This document shows, in pieces, positions 43,655 to 55,639 of a stretch of 64,000 nt of DNA. Under the pieces are notes generated by a model. That model was given only the letters and a program-made list of their open reading frames with translations. It was not told the DNA's origin and made no database searches. The translations under genes and the position numbers were made by a program. Origin of the DNA: Scalesia atractyloides (lineage: Eukaryota > Streptophyta > Magnoliopsida > Asterales > Asteraceae); contig CAMTDV010000027.1 of NCBI GenBank assembly GCA_947069175.1, positions 43,661,369 through 43,725,368 of the forward strand, written 5' to 3'. Every line of letters begins with the position of its first letter. Position 1 is the stretch's first letter.

Positions 43655-44412
43655 CCTTGCAAAGGGATCAAATCGTTTCAAACGCTAAGGAACATTTTTC
43701 AGTATGAGCAAGTTCAGTTGGTCTAATTGATTGTCAATATACTTGTCCACTTAAATCTAAAACTCAGCCCTTGTAGTTCAGGCATTATGATATGCTTAAG
43801 GTAATATTATACTAAGATACTTGTGTGCCCGATATCATCACATACCCACGCGATCAAGGTAAGCACAACAATTCATCGTAGCAGGTGAGTATACCGTGGT
43901 CATCATTTATTTTACAACATCAGGCTATTGGTGAACAGGTCAGTACTTCCGTACAGCAGAGAGACCAATAGTGACTGACGAGGGTTAGGCAAATACCTTA
44001 TGAGGTACGTAAGAACTTAGGAAGAAACTTTTGTTCTCTTAGGTTTTGGCCTTTCCATTTTGGCTCTTTTACAAAGATATCCTGACTGTGCCTAGGTCTG
44101 CATATAATCTGGATGCAACAGAAGGGCAGTCAAGATATCCCCGGATGACTCAACAGTATAAAGACCCGAAACCTCAGATGTTGGCTATCTATCAACGCAA
44201 GATTTAAGACCATAAAATCATAAGCCTACAGTAAGTGACCCACTGAGTACATAGTTCGTTATGTTTATATCATTTGACTTTCCCTATTCGGTTGAGTTTT
44301 AGACCTACCGACACATAACTTTCGATCCAAATCTTTTCCGCTTCTATACCTTACATGTGTTAGTCAAACATCTTATCACGAATATTCATTTCATTTCCCT
44401 ATCCTTGCAAAA
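43655..44412 (-). repeat. Conserved post-pol noncoding block of Copia-F
   Basis: Aligns along its length with 15516-16310 and 11932-12743 of Copia-B although the LTRs of the two elements differ. No frame is open through it. It lies just after the RNase H stop. Confidence 0.8.
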
Positions 44413-44435
44413 CCTTTTTTTTAAGATTTCTCCCA

Positions 44436-44945
44436 CTAAATTTGTGCATATATATGAACAAATTTATGAAGCAATGAAAAGAAAAGAAGAACACTAAACA
44501 AACACGAAGACAGCAGATGCCTAGGTAGAAAACCGAATCCTTTTGAGAAGATCCACAAGCACTTGAAAACGCGCATTGCTAACGGTTTCGTGAACAAATC
44601 CGCCACATTTGCATCAGTGTGGATTTGCTCAAGCTTTACGAGACCCTTTTCATAGAAATCACGGATAAAATAAACTTTAAAGTTTATGTGCTTGGTTTTG
44701 GAGTGGAAAACATGGTTTTTAACTATTTGGATTGCGGCATCATTATCACAATAAATTGTTGTGTTTAGATAAGTTAAATAGTAATCCGTAAGCTGATGTT
44801 GCATCCATAAAACCTGGGAGCAGCAAGCAGAGGCCGCAACATATTCTGCTTTTGCAGTGGAAAGCGAAACCGTCTGTTGCTTCTTGCATTGCCACGAAAT
44901 TAAGCGGTCTCCCAGAAATTGGCAACCAGCCGAAGTTGAGCGCAT
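44436..44945 (-). pseudogene. Copia-F RNase H
   Basis: Open for 169 codons with SAGCQFLGDRLISWQCKKQ, AKAEYVAAS (Glu), YCDNDAAI (Asp), SKTKHINFK and HTDANVADLFTKP. The upstream Asp-containing SDxDxG part lies in 44945-45010, where FAFSDNNLGG can be read. It is followed by a hydrophobic C-terminal tail that runs to the stop. The frame link to RT is lost between 44950 and 45180. Confidence 0.85.
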
Positions 44946-45140
44946 GTCCCTATCTGTACCTCCAAGATTGTTGTCAGAGAAAGCAAACAGTTCAAATTCA
45001 GAATTTTTAGGATACTAGAGGCCCAGTGATGGAGCCCCTTTGAGGTACCTAAAAATTTTTAAACAGCATGTAAATGAGAAAGTTTAGTAGTAGCCAGATA
45101 ACGAGCACACTGGCAGACGGCAAACATGATATCTGGCCGA

Positions 45141-46208
45141 CTAGCAGTAAGATACATGAGTGGTCCAATCATTGCGATACATAGTAGGATTAACAGGAAT
45201 TCCTTCAGCATCTTCATTTAGAAGAGGCCGTTCTGCAATAGGGGAAGCCATAGGCTTGGAATCTGTAAGCTTGAATTTTGCAAGAACGTCCTGGACATAT
45301 TTTCCTTGATAAATAAGTATACCCTGTGAGCTCTGACGAACTTGAAGTCCTAAAAACTTGGTCATCTCCCCCAATGAGCTCATCTCAAATTTCTTCTTCA
45401 TGATTTCTTCGAACTCGCGATACAAACCATCATTGGTGGAACCAAAAATAATATCATCAACGTAGATTTGGATGAGAATAATGTCTTTATCAACGCGTTT
45501 GATAAACAGAGTTTGGTCAATGGTTCCCCGTGTGTAGTCAGGAGCAAGCAGATGCTCTGTAAGAGTAGCGTACCATGCGCGAGGCGCTTGATGCAACCCA
45601 TACAAGGCTTTGTCTAGTTTGTAAGCATAATCTGTCTTGTCAGAATCAGTAAAGCCTAGTGGTTGTGCCACGTAGATTTCCTCTTTCACCTTGCCGTCTA
45701 GAAACGCAGTCTTGAAATCCATTTGATAGACAGTAAAATCCGTGTAAGATGCGTATGCCAAGAAGATGCGTATAGCCTCCAAATGCGCGACAGGTGCATA
45801 GACCTCATCATAATCTAAACCTTCAATCTGTCGAAACCCCTGAACCACCAGTCTAGCTTTATTCCGAACGATAACTCCAGTGTTATCCTGCTTGTTGCAG
45901 AAAACCCAGCGAGTTCCAAGAGAACGCTTGCCCTGAGGCAGCTTCACCAATTGCCAAACACCAAGCTTTTCAAATTGATTGAGTTCCTCGTGCATGGCAT
46001 CAACCCAGCCTGGTTCCTGCAAGGCAACATCAATACTTTTAGGTTCAACTTGGGAAATAAAGCAAGAATAGAGACATGTATTGATATACCCAGATTGGCT
46101 GCGTGTGCGAATAGCAGCGTTGACAGGACCAATAATATTCTTAATGGGGTGATCACACTGTAAATGCTGTGGTATTGGGGTAGCGGGAACCAGAACATCT
46201 GTTTGCAA
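45141..46208 (-). pseudogene. Copia-F reverse transcriptase
   Basis: 355 open codons contain the whole catalytic part: GWVDAMHEELNQFEKL, ARLVVQGFRQ, YAPVAHLEAIRIFLAYA, MDFKTAFLDGKV, YGLHQAPRAWYATL, the YVDD motif at 45453-45464, and LGLQVRQ. A frameshift at about 45180 turns the expected IGPLMYLTASRPD segment into an out-of-frame tail; the correct frame resumes on the other side (45050-45170). RT itself looks intact up to that point. Confidence 0.9.
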
Positions 46209-46497
46209 GTTGGCGACAGTAGCTGAAGCGACTCCAGATGTCTCCCCTCAACAGAGGCACCAGTAGAATATGTGATGAGGAATCCACCGCACAATCGAGG
46301 GGAGTAGGCTCGGGAAACAAAGAGGAACCCAAAACATCCGGAGGAAGGCCTTCATTTTTCGTAGGAGGCTCTGGATCAGAAGCCACATCTTCAGGAGGAT
46401 CCGTCTGAGTAAGCAAAGAGATAGTCGGTTCTTGAGAATGCGAAACTGTGGGGGAAGACGAGACAGCGTCGTTGAATCCAGGCGGATCCACACTTAG

Positions 46498-47504
46498 CTA
46501 CTTTAAAGTCTCATTGAGCGCGGCAACGTCATCATCATCGTCAGGAGTAATGGGCACCGTTGGAAGGATAGAATTCGAACTATTACCTGCAGGCACATTA
46601 GAAGACACATCAAAATGATTAAATAAAGTGGAGTAGTCATACAACCAGTCAGCACCAATGCGTTTGTCCTTGGGATTTTCCTCCAGCCAACTCACATTGT
46701 AGGTTTCAACTACCATCTTCTTGATCTTGTTATAAATGCGATATGACGTATTTTTAGAATACCCAACGAAAATGCAAGGATCCCCGCGTGCTTCAAACTT
46801 TCCTTTAGCATCCATGAGCAGGAGAACACAAGGACAACCGAATTTGCGGAAATGCTTGACCGAAGGTTTGCGACCTTCAACCACTTTGTATGGAGTCTTC
46901 ATGTGGCGTTTATTTATCAGGGCATGATTCTGAATATAGAATGCAATGTTAATTGCTTCTGCCCAGAAGATGAGAGGTAACTCGGATTCAACTAGCATAG
47001 GGCGTGTAGCTTCGATAAGTGTGCGATTTTTGCATTCTGCAACCCCATTTTGTTGTGGGGTTCTAGCTGCACCGAACTGTCGGTCAATTCCCTTGGAGGA
47101 GCAGAAAGAGTTTAAGGTAAGATTCTTAAACTCTGTCCCATTATCACACTGAATAGCCTTTACCGTAGAATCTGTCTTGTTTTCCATAAGCATGGCAAAT
47201 TGTTTGACTAGCTCAGCGGTTTCACTTTTATGTGTGAGAAAGAAAACCCAGGTGAATCGAGAGTAGTCATCAATAATAACCAGACAGTAAGCCTTCCCTC
47301 CAATGCTGCGGATGTCTGTTGGACCGAAGAGATCCATATGGAGCAGTTCAAGACCTGAGAAGTGGAGGGTACGACTTTGGTTTTGTGCGGCTTTCGATGT
47401 TGTTTCCCACGCGCGCATGATTCACATTTTTCGATCTGCATGAAGTCATGAACGGGTAGATCTCTGACTAAACCACCTTTTGTAAGACGATTTAAATTCT
47501 TCAT
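46498..47504 (-). pseudogene. Copia-F integrase
   Basis: The zinc region (47208-47504) carries CESCARGKQHRKPH. A one-base frameshift near 47370-47390 leads into the core (46498-47418) with Asp in LHMDLFGP, Asp in QCDNGTEFKN and Glu in NGVAECKNRTL, so the DDE residues are present. FGCPCVLLLMDAKGKFEARGDP and IFVGYSKNTSYRIYN form the C-terminal domain, followed by a Pro/Asp linker toward RT. The linker continues through 46153-46491 in other frames. Confidence 0.9.
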
Positions 47505-47522
47505 ATTAATGTGACCCAGTCT

Positions 47523-47940
47523 TCAATGCCATAACATGGCGTCATGTTCGGCTGTCGAAGAGAAAAGGTAAGTGAGCTTGTCAGAAGGAGCCTGGTTCAT
47601 ATCAATTACATACGCGTTTCCTTTACGTGCAGCTTTCAGAAGAATCCAATCATCTGGTATGATTAAACCCGGTTTTAGCACATAACATCCTTTCTTTGAG
47701 AAGAGAACATCCATATGATTGTCGTAGAGTTGAGACACACTCAACAGACTGTGCTTTAATTCTGGTACGTAATTGACATTCTTAGAGCTCAGGGCTCCAT
47801 TGCAAACAGTTCCTCTCATTGTGATTTTCCCTGTTTCTCCACCTGCGAAGGAAACAAACCCGCTATCGAAAAACTGAATGTCATTCAACTGCGAGATGTC
47901 TCCTCTCATGTGTCTGAAACAACCGCTATAAATAAACCAT
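47523..47940 (-). pseudogene. Copia-F protease end and GAG-pre-integrase
   Basis: Reads WFIYSGCFRHMRGD where the family has WxxDSGCSRHM, so the catalytic Asp is Tyr (a GAT to TAT change); Ser after Cys is Phe. It continues FVSFAGGETGKI, NVNYVPELKHSLLSVSQLYD and ends MLWH, then TGA where an Arg codon is expected before LGHINMKNLN. The missing Asp should abolish proteolysis. Confidence 0.85.
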
Positions 47941-47989
47941 AATCAAACAAGAGCATGCCAACGCTGTTCCTGCACATTTCAACAGGTCT

Positions 47990-50900
47990 CTAGTTAGAAA
48001 TGGGAACCCAAGCCATAGAAGATCTGGGCTTGCCATTAGCATCAACATAAGTAACCTCGCAAAGGATCAGATTAGTTGAGGATGAGGTTGATGATGCTTT
48101 TGATTTATTAGTCAGTGGGGTAGTAGACTGATTCTTGGCCACTGACTTAGGCCTCCACGTTACCGAATCAGACCTTTGCACAATCCTTGGAGTGCTAGAG
48201 GGATTCTGGGAAGCTGAAGGTCTCAACGGTTTAACAAAATTTTTCTTGGCCAAGTTCCAGTCTTGATCAGAAGACTTAGCTACAAATCGAGCCTCAGGTG
48301 GGCGATTAGGCATAGCCTTCTGATGTCTGGGATACAAAGTTTTGAAAGAGGTAAAGGTCTTTTGGCAATTTTGAGCAATATGCCCGAGAGATCCACAATT
48401 GAAACAGGTCTGCCTCTTCTGGAAGAAAACAGTCCGTTCAGCTTGGGAAATTCTGGGCAATTTGTCTGTCAGTTTCTTGCTGGCGGGTACTGACGGGTGA
48501 TGCACGGTCTTGGTCTTGATGGTGTACTACGCACAACCATCAGCACACTTCTTAGTTTTGTGATTTGAATTGAAGGATTTTGAACATGGAGCTTTTGGCA
48601 AAATTTTAACTGATATCTGTTTAGCTGGTTGCTTAACATATTCAGTGTGCGATTGCTGAGTTGATTCCTCAGTTTGATGAGAAGACTCAGCAATTGTCGT
48701 TGCAGTTTTTGTAGACGCTTGTTTGGTTTTCTTCTTCTTAGATTGGCGTGCTCTCCACTTTTAGTCTTACTCTTCATATCACACTCCGTGACAGATTCTG
48801 TAGAGGACATGAGTGGCTCTACAAGGACGTCATGTTCTGAAATTTCAACAGATGACTGTGGAACCTCACAAGTTTGAGAAGTTTGAGGTTCCGATTCAAG
48901 GTCAGGTTTAATATTTTCATTTGAATCATCAGGAAAAGTGTTTTCATCTTCTGTCGTTTCAGAATCAGTCCCTTGTGTTGAGTCGCCCGAGTCGTCTAGA
49001 ATTATGTCACCATGAATGTTTATAGAAACGGTTGGTTGGTTGACTTTCACACTGTCAACCCTAGGAGCTGCATCAACAGACGAGGCCTCTGAAAATGAAC
49101 ATTCGGTATCCTCAGCTGAAGATGTACATTCGGTATCCTCAGCTGAAGCTGATGAAGCCGAATCATCTGTTGATGCAGAACCTGCAACTAAATTCATTTT
49201 CTCATCACACAAGTTATCACAGTTATTAGCATCGTTCAAAACATCAGTATTTGATAAAAAACCAGAATTGAAACTGTCTAAATTCTCAACACAACCAACA
49301 CTGTTTGAGCATCTAAATTGTTCAGCAAGAAATTGATTTAAAATGTCAAAGGCAGGTTTATAAAAAGCATAATCATCAGTTGAATTGTCTGAATATGTAT
49401 TCAGACATTCCTCTTCATCACCCCGTGTGATATCCTCAACTAAAATTTCTTCTGCACATGAATTAGACACATTAATATCTTTCACAAATTTAGTTTGAGT
49501 ATCAGAAGATTCTTTTTCGTTAGATTTTGTGGAGGATGTTTCTCACTCAAGCACTTCTTTCTCTAATCCATCTGTACTTTCAGAGGGACAATTACCAGTT
49601 TCACAAGGAAGTGATGTAGAAGCCACAAAGACATCATCCCTCTTGAGTTCTGTGGGGTTGGAAAACTTTCGGTAATAGGGCGTCCATGGTTTGGATAAAT
49701 AATCTGACGGTTTACCGTACATTAATTTTTCAGCATTTTCTACCTCTTCATCAGATTCAGGCATTCTAGTATAGTTATGATTATATGGTGGAGGTTCCCT
49801 ATTGTACCCAAGGCCTTTAGTAAAATTCTTTTGATAATTAAGCTGGAGGTCACATAAGTCCTTGACGAGTTTACTCGAAGTTTCAAATTTCTTAATGTTT
49901 ATTTCATTTTCGTGAAGCCTCCCTGTCAAGGGATTCAGCTTGGCTAAAGCTACTTGAAGTTTTATGTCCTTTTCAGCTAGTTTTAGCTGGTAGTCGTAGA
50001 CACAACATTGTTGTGGTTCAAGTCTAGCTTTAGCTGAGCCACATCCTGTTTCTGAGCTTCGACCTTCTCCATAAGAAGCATGTTCTTAAGTTTAAGGGCG
50101 ATGTTCTGTGACCCAGCTTGTTGATATTCAGCCACTAGAGTTGAATTGTGTGCGCGCATTTGTGATAATTTAAAATGACAACTATCAGAACAGAGTATTC
50201 GATTTACCGTTTCCGAAAGATTGAGTGTCTCAGTTGTCTGCGCCATCATGCAATGGTTGCTGTTCTTGGACAGATTCATGGTTTCCATTTGAGTTGCAGC
50301 ATCTGCCCAGTTGAAACCTTCATGCTGTTGTGCCACCAGAGTTGTGGACTTCCCGCCTGAGCTGCTTGATGGACTTGTAGTTGACTTGTAAGGAGAGACG
50401 AGAACCAGCTGTCTGTCACTGCTATGTATATCAGCGACCCTGGATGATACATACCCTGACGGTGGCTTCTTGCATTCCCTAGCGAAGTTTCCTGGTTCGT
50501 GACATCGGTAACATCTAAGTTTGTCCTTTGTGAGACCAGTCTTCAAGTTTGACAAGGGTTGCCTTCCATACATTTTCTGAAACTTATTTACCCGAAAAGC
50601 AGCCATTGCTAAATTCCAAGAGACATGAAACTTGTCCAGGTCCTCCTCCATGATCTGATCAACTTCTGTTGGAAGAATATATGGAGGGGTCAGATCACCT
50701 GCCAGGAAGGCGTTTAAGCTTTTGATCATTGATGCCACAATAGCCAGTTTCTCTTCGTTTTCCTTAGTGAGAAACGCAGAGTTGGATGCGGGTTGAGCAG
50801 TCTAGGGACTGGTGTAGCAGTTTGAGGAATGACGCCTTGTTGCACTGTTTGAGGAGTTGCAGGATTGAAAACCATGTTAGGATACTGAGCATGGTACTGT

Positions 50901-51855
50901 GTGTGAACTTGAGCAGGTGAAACCATTGTAGGATTTGGAGATTGAAAACCATACACATACTGAGTGTTCTGAGGTGTACCAATAGGACTGTAAACCACAT
51001 TTGATCCATCTGGTGCTTGTGCATTTCCTTGCGGCGGACTATAGATGAGATTCTGTGACATTAAAGCCACGTTCTGCCCTGTCATCCCTGCGGCCATCAA
51101 ACAGCTTTGATGGTTGATTTCCCTCTGCTTGTTGTCAATCTCACAAGATTTGATAGTAGCTATCATCTTAGTAAGAGTGATATCATTCAAGTTCTTCGTC
51201 TTTTTAATCATGCCTAAGTCTGCATCCCAACTCTTGGGCAGTTAATTCAATAACTGTATATCCATGGCACTGTTCGTGAGAGTGATCTCAGTTGAAATCA
51301 TCTGGGAACCAGTTTGACATATTGACGTATCTGGTTTTCGATAGTTTCTCCAAAGATGTGATTGAACGAGCTGAATTGTTGATTCAGCTGATTCACCCTA
51401 CTTGCTTTCATGTCGGCATTTCCCTCGTAGAGATTTTGCAACTCACTCCAAACCTCCTTTGCGGTTTTACAGTTTCTGACCACGATGGAAATATCTGGTC
51501 CTAGAGCCATGGTCAAAGTTGCCGAAGCCTTCTCATCTTCCTCTATGATCTTGATGTCCTCTGGGGTCCATAGGTGCATAGGCTTGGGAATTTTCTTTTC
51601 AGGATCTTGCTGTGTGTTGTACACTATGGTTCTTGGACCATTCATGATACATCTCCACACGCCGGGTTCTTTTGCCTTGCAGTACTGTTCGAAGCGGAAC
51701 TTCCACTCGTAATATTCATCTCCGTACAATAAACGTGGCACTTTGGTGGAAGTGCCAATTACCTGATCCAGCTCTTGGTGGAGGGCTAAAGTTTGCGATT
51801 GCAGGGCAGTGAGTGTGGCATTTGTCAGGTCTTGTGCGGTCATGAATCCAGCCAT
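47990..51855 (-). pseudogene. Copia-F gag
   Basis: Very long gag starting at the Met of MAGFMTAQDL. The first 185 codons contain the UBN2/gag-polypeptide region, with YEWKFRFEQYCKAKEPGVW and AKEVWSELQNLYEG. A Gln/Pro-rich segment (50726-51211) follows, then the first knuckle CYRCHEPGNFAREC at 50472-50513 (His replaced by Asn), a coiled coil, the NIKKFETSSKLV...PPYNHN...YGKPSDY segment (49543-49929), a long acidic Ser-rich region (48469-49485) and a second intact knuckle CFNCGSLGHIAQNC at 48366-48407. Frameshifts occur near 51290, 50740, 49950, 49500 and 48480. Acidic region and paired knuckles recur in Copia-A. Confidence 0.87.
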
Positions 51856-51904
51856 TGAATTAAATTAATTAAAAATTTACCAAATTGATTTAAAGTTTAA
51901 TTAA

Positions 51905-52600
51905 TTTTAAGAGTTTCTGATGAACAGTACTGGATCCGAAAAGGTCAATCCGGTAGTCAAAGATGGTCAACCCAGAAAGATTATCTGAAATGGCAATCCT
52001 GTAGTCAAAGATGGTCAACCCGGATAGATTTTCCGAATTGATGAGTAATCCGGACTAAGGAATCCGAAATGAATAATCCGGATTGCTGAATCCGACTTGA
52101 AGATCCGAAATAGAAAACCCGAGAAGAGATCTGAAATGAGAAGACTGTAATGTGGATCCGAAATCCAAATCCGAAATGGTGAATCTGAGATGTATGATCC
52201 GAAATAACCAACTCTGAATATAAACCCGGAATAAAGAATCGGTAATGGAGAATCCGAAATGTCTGTCTTATCTGCTGAAAATCCGGAACAGTGATCCTTA
52301 TCCGTAACAGTGACCCGCCCATTCTGCAACTGAATTCTGAGATTCAAGGAATTCAAATACAGCAACAGTAACTCGGACTACAATCCAGAACAAGCAACAA
52401 TCCGAGATAGATGATCTCCTTCGTGTTCTTCGGAATCCGGAACAGTGGTTAATCCGAATTGTGAAAACCTTCTTCGTGTTCTTCAGAATCTGGAACAGTA
52501 CTAGATCCGAATTCTTCACACGTTCTTCGAGTTCTTCAGAACAGTGATCCGGAACACCAAAACAACGATCCAAACAGCAGCAACGCACTTCGAAGTTTCT
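51905..52600 (-). repeat. First ATCCGRAAT motif array (leader) of Copia-F
   Basis: Dozens of AATCCGAAATG, AATCCGGACT and GATCCGAAATAG-type motifs. A unit GTAGTCAAAGATGGTCAACC is repeated at about 51953 and 52002, and TCTTCGTGTTCTTCGGAAT(C) units at about 52427 and 52471. Confidence 0.8.
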
Positions 52601-52638
52601 TCAATCAGCAATACCAGGAGCCTGTATTAGAACAGCAG

Positions 52639-52650
52639 TCTCTGATACCA
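52639..52650 (-). promoter_or_regulatory. Copia-F primer binding site
   Basis: The minus strand reads TGGTATCAGAGA, one mismatch from the initiator-Met complement, two bases from the LTR. Confidence 0.88.
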
Positions 52651-52652
52651 AT

Positions 52653-52954
52653 TGTAAGTCCTGTAAATGGATCAAACAGGTATCACTAACCCAATCAATA
52701 GCGGAAATTATGATTAGGAAAAAGAACATCTTGAATAACTTCAATTATTATAACTTGCATACACTAAGATGTCAGATACAAGTTTTTGCATTCAACTCTC
52801 TAACCCTTTCTCTATGATCTAGCCCTTCTATTTATAAGCATCACTAAGCCCATAATTACAACCCTAGGCCCACAAGGCACCAGGAAGCCCACATTAACGT
52901 AAAAAGCCCAAATACAACCCTAATGAATAAACCTTTAATGCTCCAAGCCCAACA
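52653..52954 (-). repeat. Copia-F 5' LTR
   Basis: 302 bp, with the same ends and length as the 3' LTR. TATA box complement at 52829-52836. Confidence 0.95.
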
Positions 52955-53532
52955 TAACTCGTGTACAGTTAGAAGATAATGTAATGGATACAACATATAT
53001 TTTGTATATCTTATGATACGAAAGGTATGAGTTCATATTATACTAACCCATCATCAAGTTTGGTTAGTTTTGTAAATGCAGGGAATGTAACAAAACACAT
53101 TCATGGATCTTATGGTACCAGCTAACAAAGAGGAGGCAATTAAAGTTTTACATGAAGATCATACACATGTTCATTAATGGATTGCCATTACGCGATAAAT
53201 CGCTCACTACAAAATTTTTTCAACAACTTTCATCGAAGATTGGCACTTGTTACTTGAAATGATACATATTATATTGGGGGGGGGGGGGGGGTTTACATAA
53301 GTTGCACTCTTTACCCTTCACTAAGTTTTATCCAATTGGATTTTCTTAGTAAGGTTTTTTTCGAGACAACGTACTTGATCCGGAAGTCTAAGGGGGAGAC
53401 AATACGTGTTGCACTCTTTTTCCCTTAGCTGAGGTTTTGTCCCATTAGGTTTTCCTAGCAAGGTTTTTAATGAGGCAACATTATTAAGCGTATTAAAGAA
53501 TAGTATTCCATCACGTGGATAGTCAAGGGGAG
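52955..53532 (+). pseudogene. Copia-E RNase H end and 3' untranslated tail
   Basis: Continuation of Copia-E after Copia-F, starting with the second TAACT. No clean frame remains; a TKH-like piece follows at about 53090. A run of 16 Gs lies at 53276-53291. The tail GTTGCACTCTTT..CCCTT occurs twice (about 53300 and 53408). The PPT AAGGGGAG at 53525-53532 abuts the 3' LTR. Confidence 0.6.
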
Positions 53533-53755
53533 TGTTATAAATGCATCCATTATATAGTGACTTTCCATATGTATAACCTCTATCTCTTTATTTACTATTG
53601 TACTAATGTGAGTGCCTATATATAATGGCATTTGCATATGATGTTGAAATCAACGAATAAGAATTCTACATTCTATGTTTCTCTCTATAATCATATGCTC
53701 CTTGTTCGTGTGTTTATATAGTTTGTATACTAGTTGCTAATAGGTTGTTGTTTTA
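53533..53755 (+). repeat. Copia-E 3' LTR
   Basis: TGTTATAAATGCATCC...GGTTGTTGTTTTA. Aligns with 32707-32919. Confidence 0.85.
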
Positions 53756-54119
53756 AATAATTATATAATTTATTATTAATAAAATTAACTAAAATCAGTA
53801 AATACGTAATTTTATTAGTTAGAATAGGGGATATATGCAATTAAGAAGATTTATAAGGGGAAATATATAATTTTTAATGGGTTGATATGGCTTGATGGTT
53901 CGCCGGTTCAACCGGTAAAGCATAAAATGGATGGTTCACAAAAGTTAACATTATCAATCAATTGAACTGAACCATGGCCCCAACTGATTCAATCTTGGTT
54001 TAAAAACTTTACAATAATCGAATGTCTATGATATATCTATGCATTATGTGATACAATCATAGGTTGCCTAATTGTATTTAAGCATCTTATATATTTCAAC
54101 AAAATATGATTTTGAGGTT
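53756..54119. other. AT-rich spacer
   Basis: No gene. GGTTCGCCGGTTCAACCGGT at about 53898 and AACTGAACCATGG at about 53963 may be parts of a MITE, but ends are unclear. Confidence 0.35.
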
Positions 54120-54800
54120 GTGCTTCAATGTTAATTAGAAGACTTCCACGTGTTTTATGTTAAATACCTTAAATGCCCTAATCACTATTCATTCACTTTC
54201 CCTATTAATATATACTATCCACTCATTTTCCTTATTAACATATACAAATACTAATGCCCTAGTTACTATCATTCACTTTCTCTATTAACATATACTAAAT
54301 GCCCTAATTACTATTCATTCACTCTCTATTCACATATACTAAATGTTAATGAGAAGACTTCCACGTGTTTTGTGTTAAATACCTTCCTAATCACAATTCA
54401 TTCACTTTCCCTATTAACATATACTATCTGTTCACTTTCCCTATTAACATATACAAGTACTAATGCATTAATTACTATTCATTCACTTTCCCTGTTAACA
54501 TATACTAACTAATAATAATTCCCTATTAACATATACTACTAATAATCATTCACTTTCCCTATTAACATATACTAATTCCCTATTAACATATACAAATACT
54601 AATGCCTTAATTACTATTCATTCACTTTCCTTATTAACATATAACTTTCCTTATTAACATATACTAACGTATATAAATACTAACGCCTTAATTACTATTC
54701 ATTCACTTTTCCTATTAACATATACAAATACTAATGCTTTAATTACTATTCAGTTACTTTCCTTATTAACATATACTAATAATAATACTAATACTAATAA
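54120..54800. repeat. Irregular minisatellite
   Basis: More than ten copies of ATTCACTTTCCCTATTAACA with TATACTAA or TATACAAATACTAATGCC spacers, plus two copies of GAAGACTTCCACGTGTTTT at about 54140 and 54354. Unit length varies (about 30-55 bases). Confidence 0.85.
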
Positions 54801-55639
54801 TACTAATTTACACCTATCCCTAAAAACATTTAATTTTCTATGAAATCCTACCACATTGAAGTTATCATCACTTTATTTATTTACTAGGTTATAAGTCTGC
54901 ATGTTAAATGAGTTGAATAAACAAAATATCTCACGTAAATACAAATTTGTTTACCACATAAAAAATTGTTTAAAACAACCCATAATCAGCAAAATGTCAA
55001 TTTCTTGCTTTAAAATCACAATTTATAAAGCCAATACATCACAGAGAATTATTGCTAATTATCAATAAATACAGAAAGTTAAGATTCATCATTTACACAA
55101 CTTGAATTATAGATAATTTTTCAAAACCGTTCAACCTGTAGCCATCTGGCTTGTTTGTGGTTTGAAATATGAAACCGACCGTGTTAATCAGACTGATTGT
55201 GAATACATTTTATACATTATTTTCATGAAAGAATAAAATAATCAAAGCAAATTTAATTACTTTATTTAAATACATTTCATGCAGCAACTTGAGACCATAT
55301 ACGGTCATAGTTACCAAGAAAAAATTGATCATTATATTTTAAAAAAATAATCCAATATTTATTTAATATGATCTTGTAGTATGATACAAATTAATAATTC
55401 AAATTAATAAACAAACATATTTGTAAATTAGATAATAATAAGTACATATTAATTTATATATATATATGTATATATACAAGTGTAAAATATTAGATGAGAT
55501 ATTAATAATATTATTGTAGGATCTTCTTATCCAATAAGCATAGAACCTAATCTGATTAACTAGTTATAACATGTGAAGTATCCATTTTATAACAAGCGAC
55601 ACTAGTTTAAAGTTTATTGTTTCATTAATGTCATAAACG
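54801..55639. other. AT-rich spacer, no gene seen
   Basis: No coding signal. Short TA-rich stretch at 55455-55475. Confidence 0.45.

Larger units (their letters stand above)
39741..52954 (-). mobile_element. Copia-F with extra ORF downstream of pol
   Basis: Nearly full-length 13.2-kb Copia on the minus strand. LTRs are 302 bp each (39741-40042 and 52653-52954), with target duplication TAACT at 39736-39740 and 52955-52959. Order in element sense: 5' LTR, PBS, ATCCGRAAT array, a gag region of about 3.9 kb, protease, integrase, RT, RNase H, conserved noncoding block, second ATCCGRAAT array, extra ORF, PPT, 3' LTR. Hand alignment of the LTRs gives about 16 differences in 302 bases. It is inserted in the RNase H part of Copia-E. 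Confidence 0.95.
32707..53755 (+). mobile_element. Copia-E, Ale/Retrofit-like, split by later insertions
   Basis: Plus-strand Copia with LTRs 32707-32919 and 53533-53755, an AACACGTTATCAGCACGA stretch after the 5' LTR, decayed pol remnants at 37741-39740 and 52955-53230, and the typical Ale tail GGTTTTGTCCCATTAGGTTTTCC...AAGGTTTTTAATGAGGCAAC before the PPT. Copia-F interrupts its RNase H region and a MULE-like element its 5' half. Coding parts carry many stops. Lineage assignment rests on these signature stretches. Confidence 0.8.
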
